From Distichodus sexfasciatus (lineage: Eukaryota; Chordata; Actinopteri; Characiformes; Distichodontidae), in contig JAVGVS010000001.1 in NCBI GenBank assembly GCA_032718565.1, forward strand, positions 6,050,495 to 6,114,494: 64,000 nucleotides of DNA, written 5' to 3'. Both the position numbers and the translations under genes were made by a program. Shown here piece by piece: positions 36,006 to 46,272 of the stretch. The notes under the pieces were generated by a model. That model was not told the origin of the DNA. It was given only the letters and a program-made list of their open reading frames with translations, and did no database searches. How positions within the stretch are numbered: position 1 is the first letter of the stretch; each line of letters starts with the position of its first letter.

Positions 36006-38490
36006 TTATAGAGATTAAATCTTGGTCTTCAAGGTAAGTCATTAGCTTTTTATCAGCCATTTTCTATTGTCACTATTTATTTTTACTTCATTTAGTCTAA
36101 TTAATTAGACACACTACCCCGGTGGAATTTCCAGCCTTTAAGGACACCCTGGGCTTAGCCCGAACCGGACGTAAATTCAAAGAGTATATAAAAGGTGTAG
36201 TAGACTACAGACTATAGCAGACTAAATTATCATTTAATTTCCAGATACATGTATGTTAATGAAATAAATAGGTAAACAACTGTACAATTATTTTGGCTAC
36301 CCAGGTTATATTCAAAATATCCTGGGCTGAAATCCCAGTAAAATTGGCTGGCGACACTCCTGCACTACTCTACAAAATCATTCCAAACATCATAGAATGG
36401 TTAATTCATTCTAAATTGAGCAATTCAGTATTTTTTATATTGCAATATATATTGTAGAAAAAAATTATTACAATATCAATTTTGTTCCAGCATCATGTAC
36501 TGTACCAATACCAATGCTATTGCATAACCATGAAGTCACACTTTGTACACCATGCATGGCCAAAGTATTATGATGAAATTAGTGCCATTAATGAAATAAT
36601 AACCCCAAGTCTCTTCCTCTATAAAAATCAGCCTGAATGCATTTCTAACGCTATCTGTTGAGGTGAAAGTGCACAACAGTTTTTTAATGCACTGGTTCCA
36701 CTTCGCCGCCAGTGCATGAGCCCTGCTTGTTCAGGCAACATCAGCAGGGAGTTAATTAGACAAAACAGTTCAGCTCAGTCTAGAGCTTGTTATGTCTCTT
36801 CTCTGCAGCACACAGAACTGCAAAATGCTACTGAAAGAAAAAACATATTGCTCAGTGTTGCCTCAGCACAGATGCTCTATGTGAAATACATCATGACTCA
36901 TTGGCAGCAGGCTGTGCAGGTACAGTGAGATGTCTGATAACACAGAATCGTGAAATTCACCTCAGCTGGTCAGCTGGAAGCCAAAATCTGGCTGGTGAGC
37001 TTGACTCAGGTCTTGGCAAATATTTTTAGGTGAGTTTCAAAATCCAAACTGTATATGATATGATGTGAACCAATTTAGCAAATCTAAAGGATGCACCCAG
37101 CAGTGCACCAACTCTTGGTGATTTTCTAATGCAAATCTGAAATGCAGTGAGGTAGATTAAAATTAGAGAGAAGAATAAGACCAACACAGACTCCCAGATC
37201 ACAGTTGCAGAATTAAAAAGGTCTTCTACTTTTTTACTTTTAATGAGAGAGTCATGCTATCCCCTGGTTTAAAGCTTGCGGACCTTTTTCTGTGTAATGA
37301 GGTTAAATCAACCGACATTTAAATCTTCTGAGGGGAACTTGGAGTCTGTGTCTTAATCTTATTCTAATTTCTAATATTAATCCAATAGATTAATTTCTAA
37401 TTTTAGTCAGATTTAAATAAAACACTAGATTCTTACTAAATTTAACAATGTCTTAAATGTCTTATGGCTAGCCAAAATTGCTCTTCTGCTATAATAGTTG
37501 TCGACTGGCCCATATTTTAGTCTGTCCTGTTTTCAGGGATGTCTGTTTAGGTTCTCACACAGCTGGACTTTCGTATATGTCTTTTTTTTCAGGGGTATTT
37601 TAACTAGATTTGGGAGAGTGAAAGAACATAGTTATGACAGTAACATCATGTGATTTATTAACTGAGTTATATATCAGAAATTGGAAATGTGACTTCTGCT
37701 ATTAAGAATTTTACACTGAGTTGAAGATTTATTTAAAAATAGTCAAAGCAATGCTAAAGTGGCAAAAGTGATTTTCATTTAATTTTCATCATTAATGAAC
37801 TATTTTCAATTCACTTTTTACTGCAATTCACTGCTGGAGCTTATTAAAAGTAGTAGGTCTCTAACCAGGAAAAGTTGCAGTATTTCTGGTGCCTGTTATG
37901 ACCAAAAGGGCAAGTGACTAATAAATGTCTTGGAAATGACAGATTTTCCCCCATTCAAATCCATTTATTAAAGAAGACTGCTCAGTTTGCCTGCCAGTAT
38001 GCAGAAGAGTGTGTTTATCTCATCAGTGCCCTCTTGTGCATTCTTTTGGAAATTCTGAAGACTGTGATAGATTGTATATAAGTTTCTACCATATAGTCAC
38101 TGTCGAGTTCTCCTACTTGTGAGTGCATGGTTCAGTTCAGGTCACAGGGAAACGCGGTTGTAATGGTGACTTTCATTAGAGAAGTACAGCCCAACTGATA
38201 ATCTTACTCAGGCAGTGAGGCAAGGAAACGAATTAAGGTTCCCGCAGGCTGCCTCCCACAGCTAATCATTCCTATCAGTTTGAGTTAATGAGCTAATTGA
38301 TCCCTGGGTTTTTGTCAATGCCCCGTCTTGCACCTGCAGCCGTCACCACTGGAGATTGGTAAATTAGAGTGTGCGGCCACAATTATGTCTGCGTGTATAA
38401 AATATGAGGTCTGAAAAACACAGGTGAGTGCCTGTTGTGTGGTGAGGTATTTACTTGTGATTTAATTGAAAGGGGTGTGTGTGTGTGTGG
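36006..38490. other. Intergenic DNA, no gene recognised
   Basis: AT-rich non-coding DNA. The segment 38215-38400 is of mixed composition with homeobox-like words (CTAATCATT, TAATGAGCTAATTGAT) and is listed as a finding. Confidence 0.4.
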
Positions 38491-38775
38491 GCCGGGTATT
38501 TATGGCATTGTGGGGACCTTTTTGTCCCCTAAAATCACTTTTATCTGTTTTTTGGGCTTTGTGGGGACATTTGAGAGGTCCCCATGAGGAAAAATGACTT
38601 TATAGAAAATGTGCTTGTTTTATTTGAGAAACTAAAAGAGGTAAAAGATATGCTTTTGGTTTCTGAGGTTAAGGTTAGGGTTAGGATTAGGTGTAGGTGT
38701 AAAATTATGTACATCTAGTCTTATGGGAGTCTATGGAAGGACCTCACAAAGATAGTAATACAAGACGTGTGTGTG
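38491..38775. repeat. GTGGGGACC-type dispersed fish repeat
   Basis: The segment has CATTGTGGGGACCTTTTTGTCCCC, then GTGGGGACATTTGAGAGGTC, CCCATGAGGAAAA, GGTTAAGGTTAGGGTTAGG and GTCTATGGAAGGACCTCACA, in the order seen in a repeat widespread in teleost DNA and usually bordered by GT microsatellites, as here. Diverged pieces in the opposite orientation appear at about 47050-47140. The class is uncertain. Confidence 0.6.
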
Positions 38776-40319
38776 TGTGAACTGGAGTGTATGTGTGTGT
38801 GTGCGTGTGCGTGTGCGTGTACATGCGTGTGTGTGAATGGAAAGTGACAGGTGTGTGCCAAAATAGCATCTCACAGAAGGTGTATGATGAACAAACAGGA
38901 CAGTAACCCACTGTGACTCATAATTCTTAGGTGTGTCAAATTACACATCAGGTTTCCTTTGAAGGGTCAAACATTATGACTGAGTGAAACAAATGATGGA
39001 ACAGAACATTGACTGAGGTATGATGCTGAATGTTCAGCTTTCCAGTATGGCTGTAAATCACAAGTTTCATTACAACACAATATTATATTCACTGTCCGCT
39101 GAATTCGGAAAGACTGATCCTATACTATTTCGATTTGATTCCATTCAGGAGAAACTATATCACAGGGTGATTTCATATGCTGATTCAACATAATCACTTC
39201 TGTTCATATCAAATCACAAAAGCAATGTTTATTCCTGAGCTACAGCCCACTGAAGCCTGTGTTATTTTGCTTTTTTAAAGTTGCAACCAAACTGGCTGAC
39301 TGTGCTTGCTTGATGAGGGACATTACAATATGTGTGATGTTTGAACAATGTTTTCATTTTCTGATTGATGATGTGGACTCAGTGTCATTTACTCAATGTA
39401 CTGATGTAGATCTACATATAATCACATAACTACTGTCAAGCACACTGAGAATGGTAAATTAGTAATGTAAATCATGCATAGATGGAAATAACAATGTCAT
39501 TAAATGTCAGTGTAAAAAAATCTGGTTCCAAATGTACTCTGCACTTAACAAAGAATTGTAAGAAATCTAATCAAGCAGGACTATTGTCTTCCATTGTTTT
39601 TTAACAACAAAGCTGCAAAGACCTGCAAATGCAGAACCTATAGATAAGTTATAACAAAATGGCATATAAAGAAATGTGGACAGACTCTATAAAACGGAGA
39701 CATCAAACTCCAGACTCGCGTGCTGACAGTGTGGAGGTGGAGGATCCAGAGCGGAACTAGAAGGTTCAAGAAAGAATTGAAGGTGCTGGAACAAAGTGCC
39801 CTGGGACTGAGAGTCTTTGACAAAAATTAATGATGGTACTCATGAGGAACAAGAACATTTTGGCTGTACATGTATTTTTTCTCTTTAAGACTCTTTAATT
39901 CTGTTTAGCGTTTTGTCTATCTCTGCCTTATAAAATCCAGAGATTAACATATGCTAATATGTATGGTCATGTTGAGCTAGAAGTTATGAGGTGCTTGTTA
40001 AAGAGCAATAGCACAGAGTACAGTAAAGATAATTCACTTTAAGAGAGTAGAGTAACTTAGTTTTTCTAACTAAATACAATCTCTGTCATTCTCAAATGCT
40101 GGTATCTGGTATGAAAACAGAATTCCTTGTTGTCTCCATTTATGAAGTGTTCTGGTGTTATTTAGAGAACCATCTGAGCTCTGAGCTCTGACTGGAAGCT
40201 CATGTAGTACATCTTCATTGTACAGTGTGTGGATTGAAAGCTGCCATTTCAGAGCAGAGCAGAGATCTCTCTCATACGTCTTCCCGCAGGCCATAATGAC
40301 CCTAGCAAGACAGGCCAGA

Positions 40320-40391
40320 GACTTATGGAAGCTTATATGAAATAAGTTTCTGAGTTACTGAAACTTATTTCTCAGTATATTTTCCATAGTC
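40320..40391 (+). other. Pre-miRNA-like imperfect hairpin
   Basis: The arms 40320-40350 and 40360-40391 pair through a 12-bp perfect inner stem (GAAATAAGTTTC against its complement), a bulged middle, and an outer TATGGAA pairing, around a nine-base loop TGAGTTACT. The total length of 72 nucleotides is in the range of microRNA precursors, but no known microRNA was recognised. It could equally be a MITE relic. Confidence 0.35.
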
Positions 40392-40751
40392 ATGGGGTGT
40401 GTGATTGTGTGTAATCACTACATACAATTCAGTTTCACACATCAGCAGGTAAACAGCATTTTTGACAGTTTCATATATAATCAGAGGAAATATCTGATAG
40501 CAAGAAATTAAGTCCTTGTTTCAATCAAATTAATAAATCACTGTTTTCTGTGCATACCTTACACACAAGTTAAACACACATTTTCAATCTACTGTCTATC
40601 CTAGACACGGCCTTTGACCAAATTAGAACTTCTATGTCATAATAGTAGTATAGTGTAGCATTCTCATAGCTACACTATGTGTATATGGTGTATATAGTAT
40701 AATGTATTTACAATTGCTGGTACTTATTTAAATGTGTATAATAAGCATTAC

Positions 40752-41045
40752 TAGTTTTGGGGAAGTTCATTTTAAATTGTAGGTTTTTAAGCTACAAGCT
40801 ACAAACAATTAAATGTGGCTAAGCTAAAGCAAAAGATACTGCTTAAATATGTTATGCTATGTTAGAACATACTGAGGAAAAATAACTAACTACACCAAAG
40901 CAATTTTACAGCTGTGGATTCTTTACACCTGCTAGTTACTGGTACTGGATAAGCTTTGCTGAAAAAGCTTTGCTACTGATAAAATACTGAAAAAGTAGTT
41001 AAGTTAGTTGCGTCACTAATTTTAGTTAGCTACTCCCCAACATTC
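40752..41045. mobile_element. Short hAT-like MITE with degraded 8-bp TSD
   Basis: The left end TAGTTTTGGGGAAGT and the complement of the right end GAATGTTGGGGAGTA both resemble the CAGTGTTGGGGAGTA terminus seen in fish hAT-like MITEs. Flanks AGCATTAC (40744-40751) and AGCCTTAT (41046-41053) match at 6/8. The 294-bp interior is rich in AGCTAC/GTAGCT words and non-coding. Confidence 0.6.
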
Positions 41046-41975
41046 AGCCTTATAATGGATATCTGATCATTTCGTCGTTATATCTAGAGCAGGAGTCTGG
41101 GGCAGAGATTTCACCATAGAATATTAAGATATTTTTAAATGCTGACTGGATTACACACATGTAACTTTCCTGCTTCAGGATGAAGCCCAAAGTGCAGAGC
41201 ATAAATATAAAGGGTGACTTTTAATTAGCTTCATAGAGTCAGATGGGGATCAGAACACTGAGTTAATTATCATACCTGTGAATTCCCCGCCACAAAGCCT
41301 GACATTAGATCTCGCTCTCACTCTATTTGTCTTCTCTCCCTAAGGAGCCATTATAAGTCCCTAGACATCTGTTTTTGAGAGGTGACAGGGACAGGATGGT
41401 GCTGACACTGTGGAATGTAGTTAGGACATAACTAAGCAATTATTTAATCGCACAATCAGGAGAGTTAGTAGTATATAAACAAATAAATTCTCAAATTGAT
41501 GACCTCAGCAAAGACTAGTTTAGTTGAAAATATCTGCTAAAATAGATGCTCAAGGGGATATAATGACAGCTTAAGGAAATCTATGAAACCAAATAAGACA
41601 TGAAAGAAGGTCAAGAATATTAAATATACAGTAGAGCAATCAATAAGAAACATCTCTCAATAGAATTCTTATCAGTGTAATTTTCACCCCTGTGGTGGCT
41701 GAAGGACAAGGCCTGATTATTAAAGACATGACAAAGAACAAAGTCAGAAAATCCCCCTGTTACAATTAATGGGGTATTTTTTTGTACCCCATTGCAGATC
41801 ATTTTGTACAGTTTTTCACCTCTAAAAACACACAACCCACTGCCTTGTACTAGTAAATGTAAATGTAAACACATGAAATCTGGGCCATTACATTGACCTT
41901 TAGATTTGTTATTGGAACCTCAAGAGTTTAGTAAAATGCCTTTCTGGCATACTTTCTCCTTAATCTCTAGTGCTA

Positions 41976-42666
41976 CAGCTAGGCCCAGAAATATTTGGAC
42001 AGTGACACAAGTATTGTTATTTTAGCTGTTTACCAAAACATATTCAAGATACAGTTATAGAAACAATATGGGCTTAAAGTGAAGACTCTCAACTTTAATT
42101 TGAGGGTATTCACATCCAAATTGGAGGAAGGGTTTAGGAATTACACCTCTTTAATATGTAGCCACCTCTTTTTTAAGGGACCAAAAATAATTGGACAATT
42201 AACTCAGAAGCTTTTTCATGGGCTGCATGGGCTATTCCCTCGTTAATCCATCATCAATTAAGCAGGTAAAAGCTGTGGAGTTGATTACAGGTGTGCCTTT
42301 TGCATTTGGAAGCTGTTGCTGTGAACCCACGACATGCGGTCAAAGGAGCTCTCAATGGAAGTGAAACAGACCGTCCTTTGGCCGAAAACAAAAGAAGAAA
42401 TCCATCAGAGTGAGTGCGGAAATGTTAGGAATGGCCAAATCAACAGTTTGGTACATCCTGAGGAAAAAGGAGCGCACTGGTGAGCTTGGGAACTCAAAAA
42501 GGCCTGGACGTCCCAGGAAGACAACAGTGGTGGATGATCACAGGATCCTTTCCATGGTGAAGAAAAACCCCTTAACAACATCCATCCAGGTTAAGAACAC
42601 TCTCCAGGGAGTAGGTGTATCAGTATCTAAGTCTACCATAAAGAGAAGACTTCATGAGAGCAAATT
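41976..42666 (+). mobile_element. Truncated Tc1/mariner element (left half)
   Basis: It begins at a TA (41974-41975) with CAGCTAGGCCCAGAAATATTTGG, a Tc1-type terminal inverted repeat, and aligns with the reverse complement of the right part of the element at 43129-45881. Homology stops abruptly at about 42666 after GAGAGCAAAT, so the catalytic half and the right end are missing. It carries the 5' part of a transposase gene (next entry). Confidence 0.85.
42334..42666 (+). pseudogene. Tc1 transposase N-terminal fragment, frameshifted
   Basis: The reading frame opens at MRSKELSMEVKQTVL (42334) and then shifts frame before KKKSIRVSAEMLGMAKST, so an undamaged product is not made. The remaining open frame shows the paired-like helix-turn-helix DNA-binding region of Tc1 transposases (AKSTVWYILRKKERTGE), the AT-hook-like linker GRPRK and the second helix-turn-helix (VSVSKSTIKRRLHES). 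The DDE catalytic domain is absent because the element is truncated. In an intact element the enzyme would bind the terminal repeats and cut and paste the transposon at TA sites. Confidence 0.88.
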
Positions 42667-42816
42667 TTCAGCAAACTACTTCAGAGACATGTTTAGTGGA
42701 GCTCATAGACCTATTTTAACTTGTTTTAGTATCTAGGTAAAAATTTGATTGTACAACTTCCATTCCATTATAACTGACTTGTTTCCCATATTATTTGACC
42801 AAAAATTGGCACAAGC

Positions 42817-42839
42817 TCTCTCTCTCTCTCTCTCTCTCT
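42817..42839. repeat. (CT)n microsatellite
   Basis: A short pure CT run lying between the two Tc1 copies. Confidence 0.9.
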
Positions 42840-44500
42840 TTTTCTTTCGCTCTATCTTTCACACCCACATGGCTTATGAATGTTTGGACACTAAACCCTA
42901 GATCTTTGTGTGTCTGAGCTGGTCTGGTTTTTCTTCTGGATATGATCTGTTTGTTGTTTTCTTTGTTTTCACTGAGCTGCGAGCAATGTTGCCTCGGTTG
43001 TCAGTCTGATATGGCAGGCAAACCTCTCAGAACTTTTTACTGAGTCTCTTTGTGTGTTCATGTGTGTGTATTTTACATCTTGAACTGCCAGAAGCATTCA
43101 AATTAACACATGAGATTTCTGGAATATACAGTTAGGCCCAGAAATATTTGGACGGTGACACGATTCTCAAGATTTGGGCTCTGCATGCCACCACATTGGA
43201 TTTGAAATGAAACAACTGAGATGCAATTGAAGTGCAGACTTTCAGGTTTAATTCAAGGGGTTGAATTAAACAATATCCTATGAAACATTTAGGAATTGCA
43301 ACCATTTTTCTATAAAGTTTCCTTGTTTCAGGGGCTCAAAAGTGATTGGACAAATTAACATTCCCATAAACAAAAATCTTCATTTTTAATACTTTTTTGA
43401 GAATCCTTTGCAGGCAATAACTGCCTGAAGTCTGGAACCCATGGACATCACCGAACGCTGGGTTTGCTCCTTTGTGATGCTTCGCCAGGCCTTTACTGCA
43501 GCTGTCTTCAGTTGTTGCTTGTTTGTGGATCTTTCTGCCTTAAGGTTAGTCTTAAGCAAGTGAAATGCATGCTCAGTTGGGTTGAGATCTGGTGATTGAC
43601 TTGACCATTGCAGAATATTGCCTTAAAAAACTTCTGTGTTGCTTTCATAGTATGTTTTGGTTCATTGTCCATCGGTACTGTGAAGCGCTGTCCAATCAAC
43701 TTTGCTGCATTTGGCTGAATTTGAGCAGTAAGTATATCCCTATACACTGGAGAATCCATCCGGCTGCTTCTGTCTTCTGTCTTCTGTCACGTCATCAATA
43801 AGCACCAGTGACCCAGTACCATTGGAAGCCATGCATGCCCATGCCATCACATTGCCTCCACCCTATTTTACAGAAGATGTGGTGTGCTTTGCTTCATGAG
43901 CCATTCCAAGCCTTCTCCATACTTTCTTCTTCCCATCATTCTGGTACGGGTTGATCTTAGTTTCATCTGTCAAAAGAATGCTGTTCCAGAACTGGGCTGG
44001 CTTCTTTAGAGGTTTTTTGGCAAAGTCTAATCTTGTCTTTCTGTTTTTGAGGTTGATTAATGGTTTGCACCTTGTGGTGAACCTTGTGTATTTGCTCTCA
44101 TGAAGTCTTCTCTTTATGGTAGATACTGATACACCTCAGACACACAAAGATCTAGATGTTGTGAAGGGGTTTTTTTTCACCATGGAAAGGATCCTGCGAT
44201 CATCCACCACTGTTGTCTTCCTTGGACATCCAGGGGCCTCATTTATCACCGTTCGTAGAAACTGTCCTAAATTCCATCCTACGAATGAAATTTAGAATGT
44301 TCGTAAGTACAAAAAAATCAGGAGGCCAGTCATACGCATGTTTATAAGTAATCAATGTTGATAAATCCCACATGTTCTTACTCAGCTGCTCGTGCCCGTT
44401 CATGGTCATTTACATTTGACCATTTATCAATTGACCATATTTGGTAACACCACATCCTTTCAAAACCATGCAGACAATCCTTGTTTTTTCCCCGAAAATA

Positions 44501-44619
44501 ATGGCCAAGAGATTAAAAAAAGAAATTTCAGCGAAACTGAGATCGAGGTCCTTGTTGCAGAGGTCGAAATGAACCAAAAATTGCTGTTTGGTTCTCTCAG
44601 CTGCAGGATAACCAATTAA
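44501..44619 (+). pseudogene. Harbinger Myb/SANT-like DNA-binding protein remnant
   Basis: The peptide KKRNFSETEIEVLVAEVEMN followed by QKLLFGSLSCRITN matches the start of the Myb/SANT-like domain carried by fish PIF-Harbinger elements, the family related to NAIF1. In such elements this protein binds the transposon ends and helps bring the transposase into the nucleus. The likely start ATG at 44501 (MAKRLKK) is out of frame with the domain by a single base in the A-run, and the frame stops at 44617-44619 just after ITN, so only the first part of the domain remains. Confidence 0.75.
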
Positions 44620-44644
44620 AAAAAAAAAAAAGAAATTCTTGTTT

Positions 44645-45037
44645 GATTTCGGCTTGTTGTTGATTTGTCCAAGGAAACTGGATGTATTTTGGGCTCAGGG
44701 AAATTATGGCATCCAACAAGGATGGCATAATCTGGCTCAGCGTTGACTGTGAAATGCCCGACCTGTCTCCATCTCACGTTACAAAGTGCCGGTGGCTAAA
44801 AATCCCATGGTTGACAATAATTTAATTTGGACTGGAATAGGATTTGTGCGGGTGGTCTGTCGCTCTAAACAACGGTCCCAAATAACGGCATAAACCCATA
44901 AGGATCTCTTTCGGGAAGCGGTATGTGCTCAGAAGCCACTCTGAACTCTCACCAAGCAGATCGGTACGCTTTCGGAAGACACGTTCCCTCCGGAGTGCAC
45001 GGTTTGCCAAATCTTCTAATAAAGCCAGATCAGCCAT
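44645..45037 (-). pseudogene. Harbinger transposase N-terminal remnant
   Basis: The minus-strand frame from 45037 reads MADLALLEDLANRALRRERV and continues with RFPKEILMGLCRYLGP, matching the N-terminus of fish HARBI1-like transposases. Further along the minus strand (about 44770-44660) another frame gives GDRSGISQSTLSQIMPSLLD and YIQFPW, the region that normally follows. The catalytic DDE domain is missing, so the gene is internally deleted and inactive. Confidence 0.82.
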
Positions 45038-45883
45038 GCTACATTTTCAAATACCCGTCGGTCACAGGTTACTTTCTAACACCAATTGGGCGACAAAGCT
45101 GTTTCTCAACAAACTTAATGGCTAATTGAGTATATATCATTTTGAAATGAAGAACGCGTGTGGAAAATTGAGACTTTCAATAGCAGTTTCCATGTTCTAC
45201 CACTAGATTCTGTGCGTACGCATGGTCAGAGCTGTTCTTATATTTACGCCCATTTCTATGCACAAATACAAGTTCATAATTTCCACACTTTGCGCAGGAA
45301 CGATCGTACGCACCCTTAACGCACAGATCTGTGCGTAAGAACGTTTGATAAATGAGGCCCCAGGCCTTTTTGAGTTCCCAAGCTCACCAGTGTGCCCCTT
45401 TTTCCTCAGGATGTACCAAACTGTTGATTTGGCCATTCCTAACATTTCCGCACTCTCTCTGATGGATTTCTTCTTTTGTTTTCGGCCAAAGGACGGTCTG
45501 TTTCACTTCCATTGAGAGCTCCTTTGACCGCATGTCGTGGGTTCACAGCAACAGCTTCCAAATGCAAATGGCACACCTGTAATCAACTCCACAGCTTTTA
45601 CCTGCTTAATTGATGATGGATTAATGAGGGAATAGCCCATGCAGCCCATGAAAAAGCTTTTGAGTTAATTGTCCAATTACATTTGGTCCCTTAAAAAAGA
45701 GGTGGCTACATTTTAAAGAGGTGTAATTCCTAAACCCTTCCTCCAATTTGGATGTGAATTAAAGTTGAGAGTTTTCACTTTAAGCCCATATTGTTTCTAT
45801 AACTGTATCTTGAATATGTTTTGGTAAACAGCTAAAATAACAATACTTGTGTCACTGTCCAAATATTTCTGGGCCTAACTGTA

Positions 45884-46203
45884 TAAATGGCAACATACAT
45901 GAGCACACAAAGACAGACAGACAGACACACACACACAGTCATTGCACAGGATCGTGTTTCAGGTCTTTACTGTGCCTGACAAGACAAAATATAATATTTT
46001 CAGCCTAAAAGGCCATGATCACATACAAACCAGTAAAAACCTCTGCTATTTTCTGTGAGGGTGAGATTGTTCCCAGTGACAAAGTTTCTGAACACCTGAA
46101 GTCATGAGGCTGTCTGAGCAACAACACTTCCTGTCAGTTTGATGATCGGCTTCACCTTTATCAGGGCTGAATTTCTGAAATCTGCAACAATAGGTGTCAC
46201 CTC
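45884..46203. other. Intergenic DNA, nothing recognised
   Basis: Short non-coding spacer with a small AGAC/ACAC tract near 45910-45940. Confidence 0.4.
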
Positions 46204-46231
46204 ATCTCTCTCTCTCTCTCTCTCTCTCTCG

Positions 46232-46270
<39 letters not shown>
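46204..46270. repeat. Compound (CT)n(CA)n microsatellite
   Basis: An uninterrupted CT run passes into an uninterrupted CA run. The repeat ORFs on both strands over it are artefacts. Confidence 0.97.

Positions 46271-46272
<2 letters not shown>

Larger units (their letters stand above)
44234..45360. mobile_element. PIF-Harbinger element nested in the Tc1 copy
   Basis: The insertion point is exact because the other Tc1 copy shows the empty site. Both ends share GGGCCTCATTTATCA as an inverted repeat. A CAG on each side (44231-44233, 45361-45363) fits a 3-bp target duplication; because the end base is ambiguous, a 5-bp CCAGG reading is also possible. The element keeps remnants of the two genes typical of PIF-Harbinger, a Myb/SANT-like protein on the plus strand and a transposase on the minus strand, both damaged. 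At 1.13 kb it is much shorter than an autonomous element. An 18-bp perfect palindrome lies at 45319-45336 near the right end. Confidence 0.88.
43386..45533 (-). pseudogene. Tc1 transposase pseudogene, interrupted and decayed
   Basis: The minus-strand coding region starts with ATG at 45533 (MRSKELSMEVKQTV-like) and ends with a stop at 43386-43388 after GFSKKY. It is split by the nested Harbinger element at 44234-45360, inside the segment for the GRPRK AT-hook linker. On the 5' side the frame gives LGMAKSTVWYILRKKGHTGE. On the 3' side the minus frame at 43508-43759 gives VYRDILTAQIQPNAAKLIG and MDNEPKHT, the region with the second catalytic Asp of the DDE triad. The remaining frame contains frameshifts, so no functional enzyme is expected. 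Confidence 0.9.
43129..45881 (-). mobile_element. Full-length Tc1/mariner element split by a nested transposon
   Basis: Both ends carry the Tc1-type terminal inverted repeat (left CAGTTAGGCCCAGAAATATTTGG, right its complement) and both are flanked by TA (43127-43128 and 45882-45883), the Tc1 target duplication. Its total length is 2,753 bp; subtracting the nested element (44234-45360) leaves about 1.63 kb, the usual Tc1 size. The transposase is encoded on the minus strand. It belongs to the same family as the truncated copy at 41976 and lies inverted relative to it. Confidence 0.92.

Noticed and set aside
36100..36180. Mixed-composition block CCCCGGTGGAATTTCCAGCC near 36118
   Set aside because: No second copy, coding potential or motif was recognised, so nothing can be supported.
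39638..39823. Small minus-strand ORF with mixed-composition sequence, possibly repeat-derived
   Set aside because: I could not match it to a protein family or define repeat boundaries.
46204..46270. CRISPR-like short repeats
   Set aside because: All short regular repeats here are pure di- or trinucleotide microsatellites without spacers, in a vertebrate genome.
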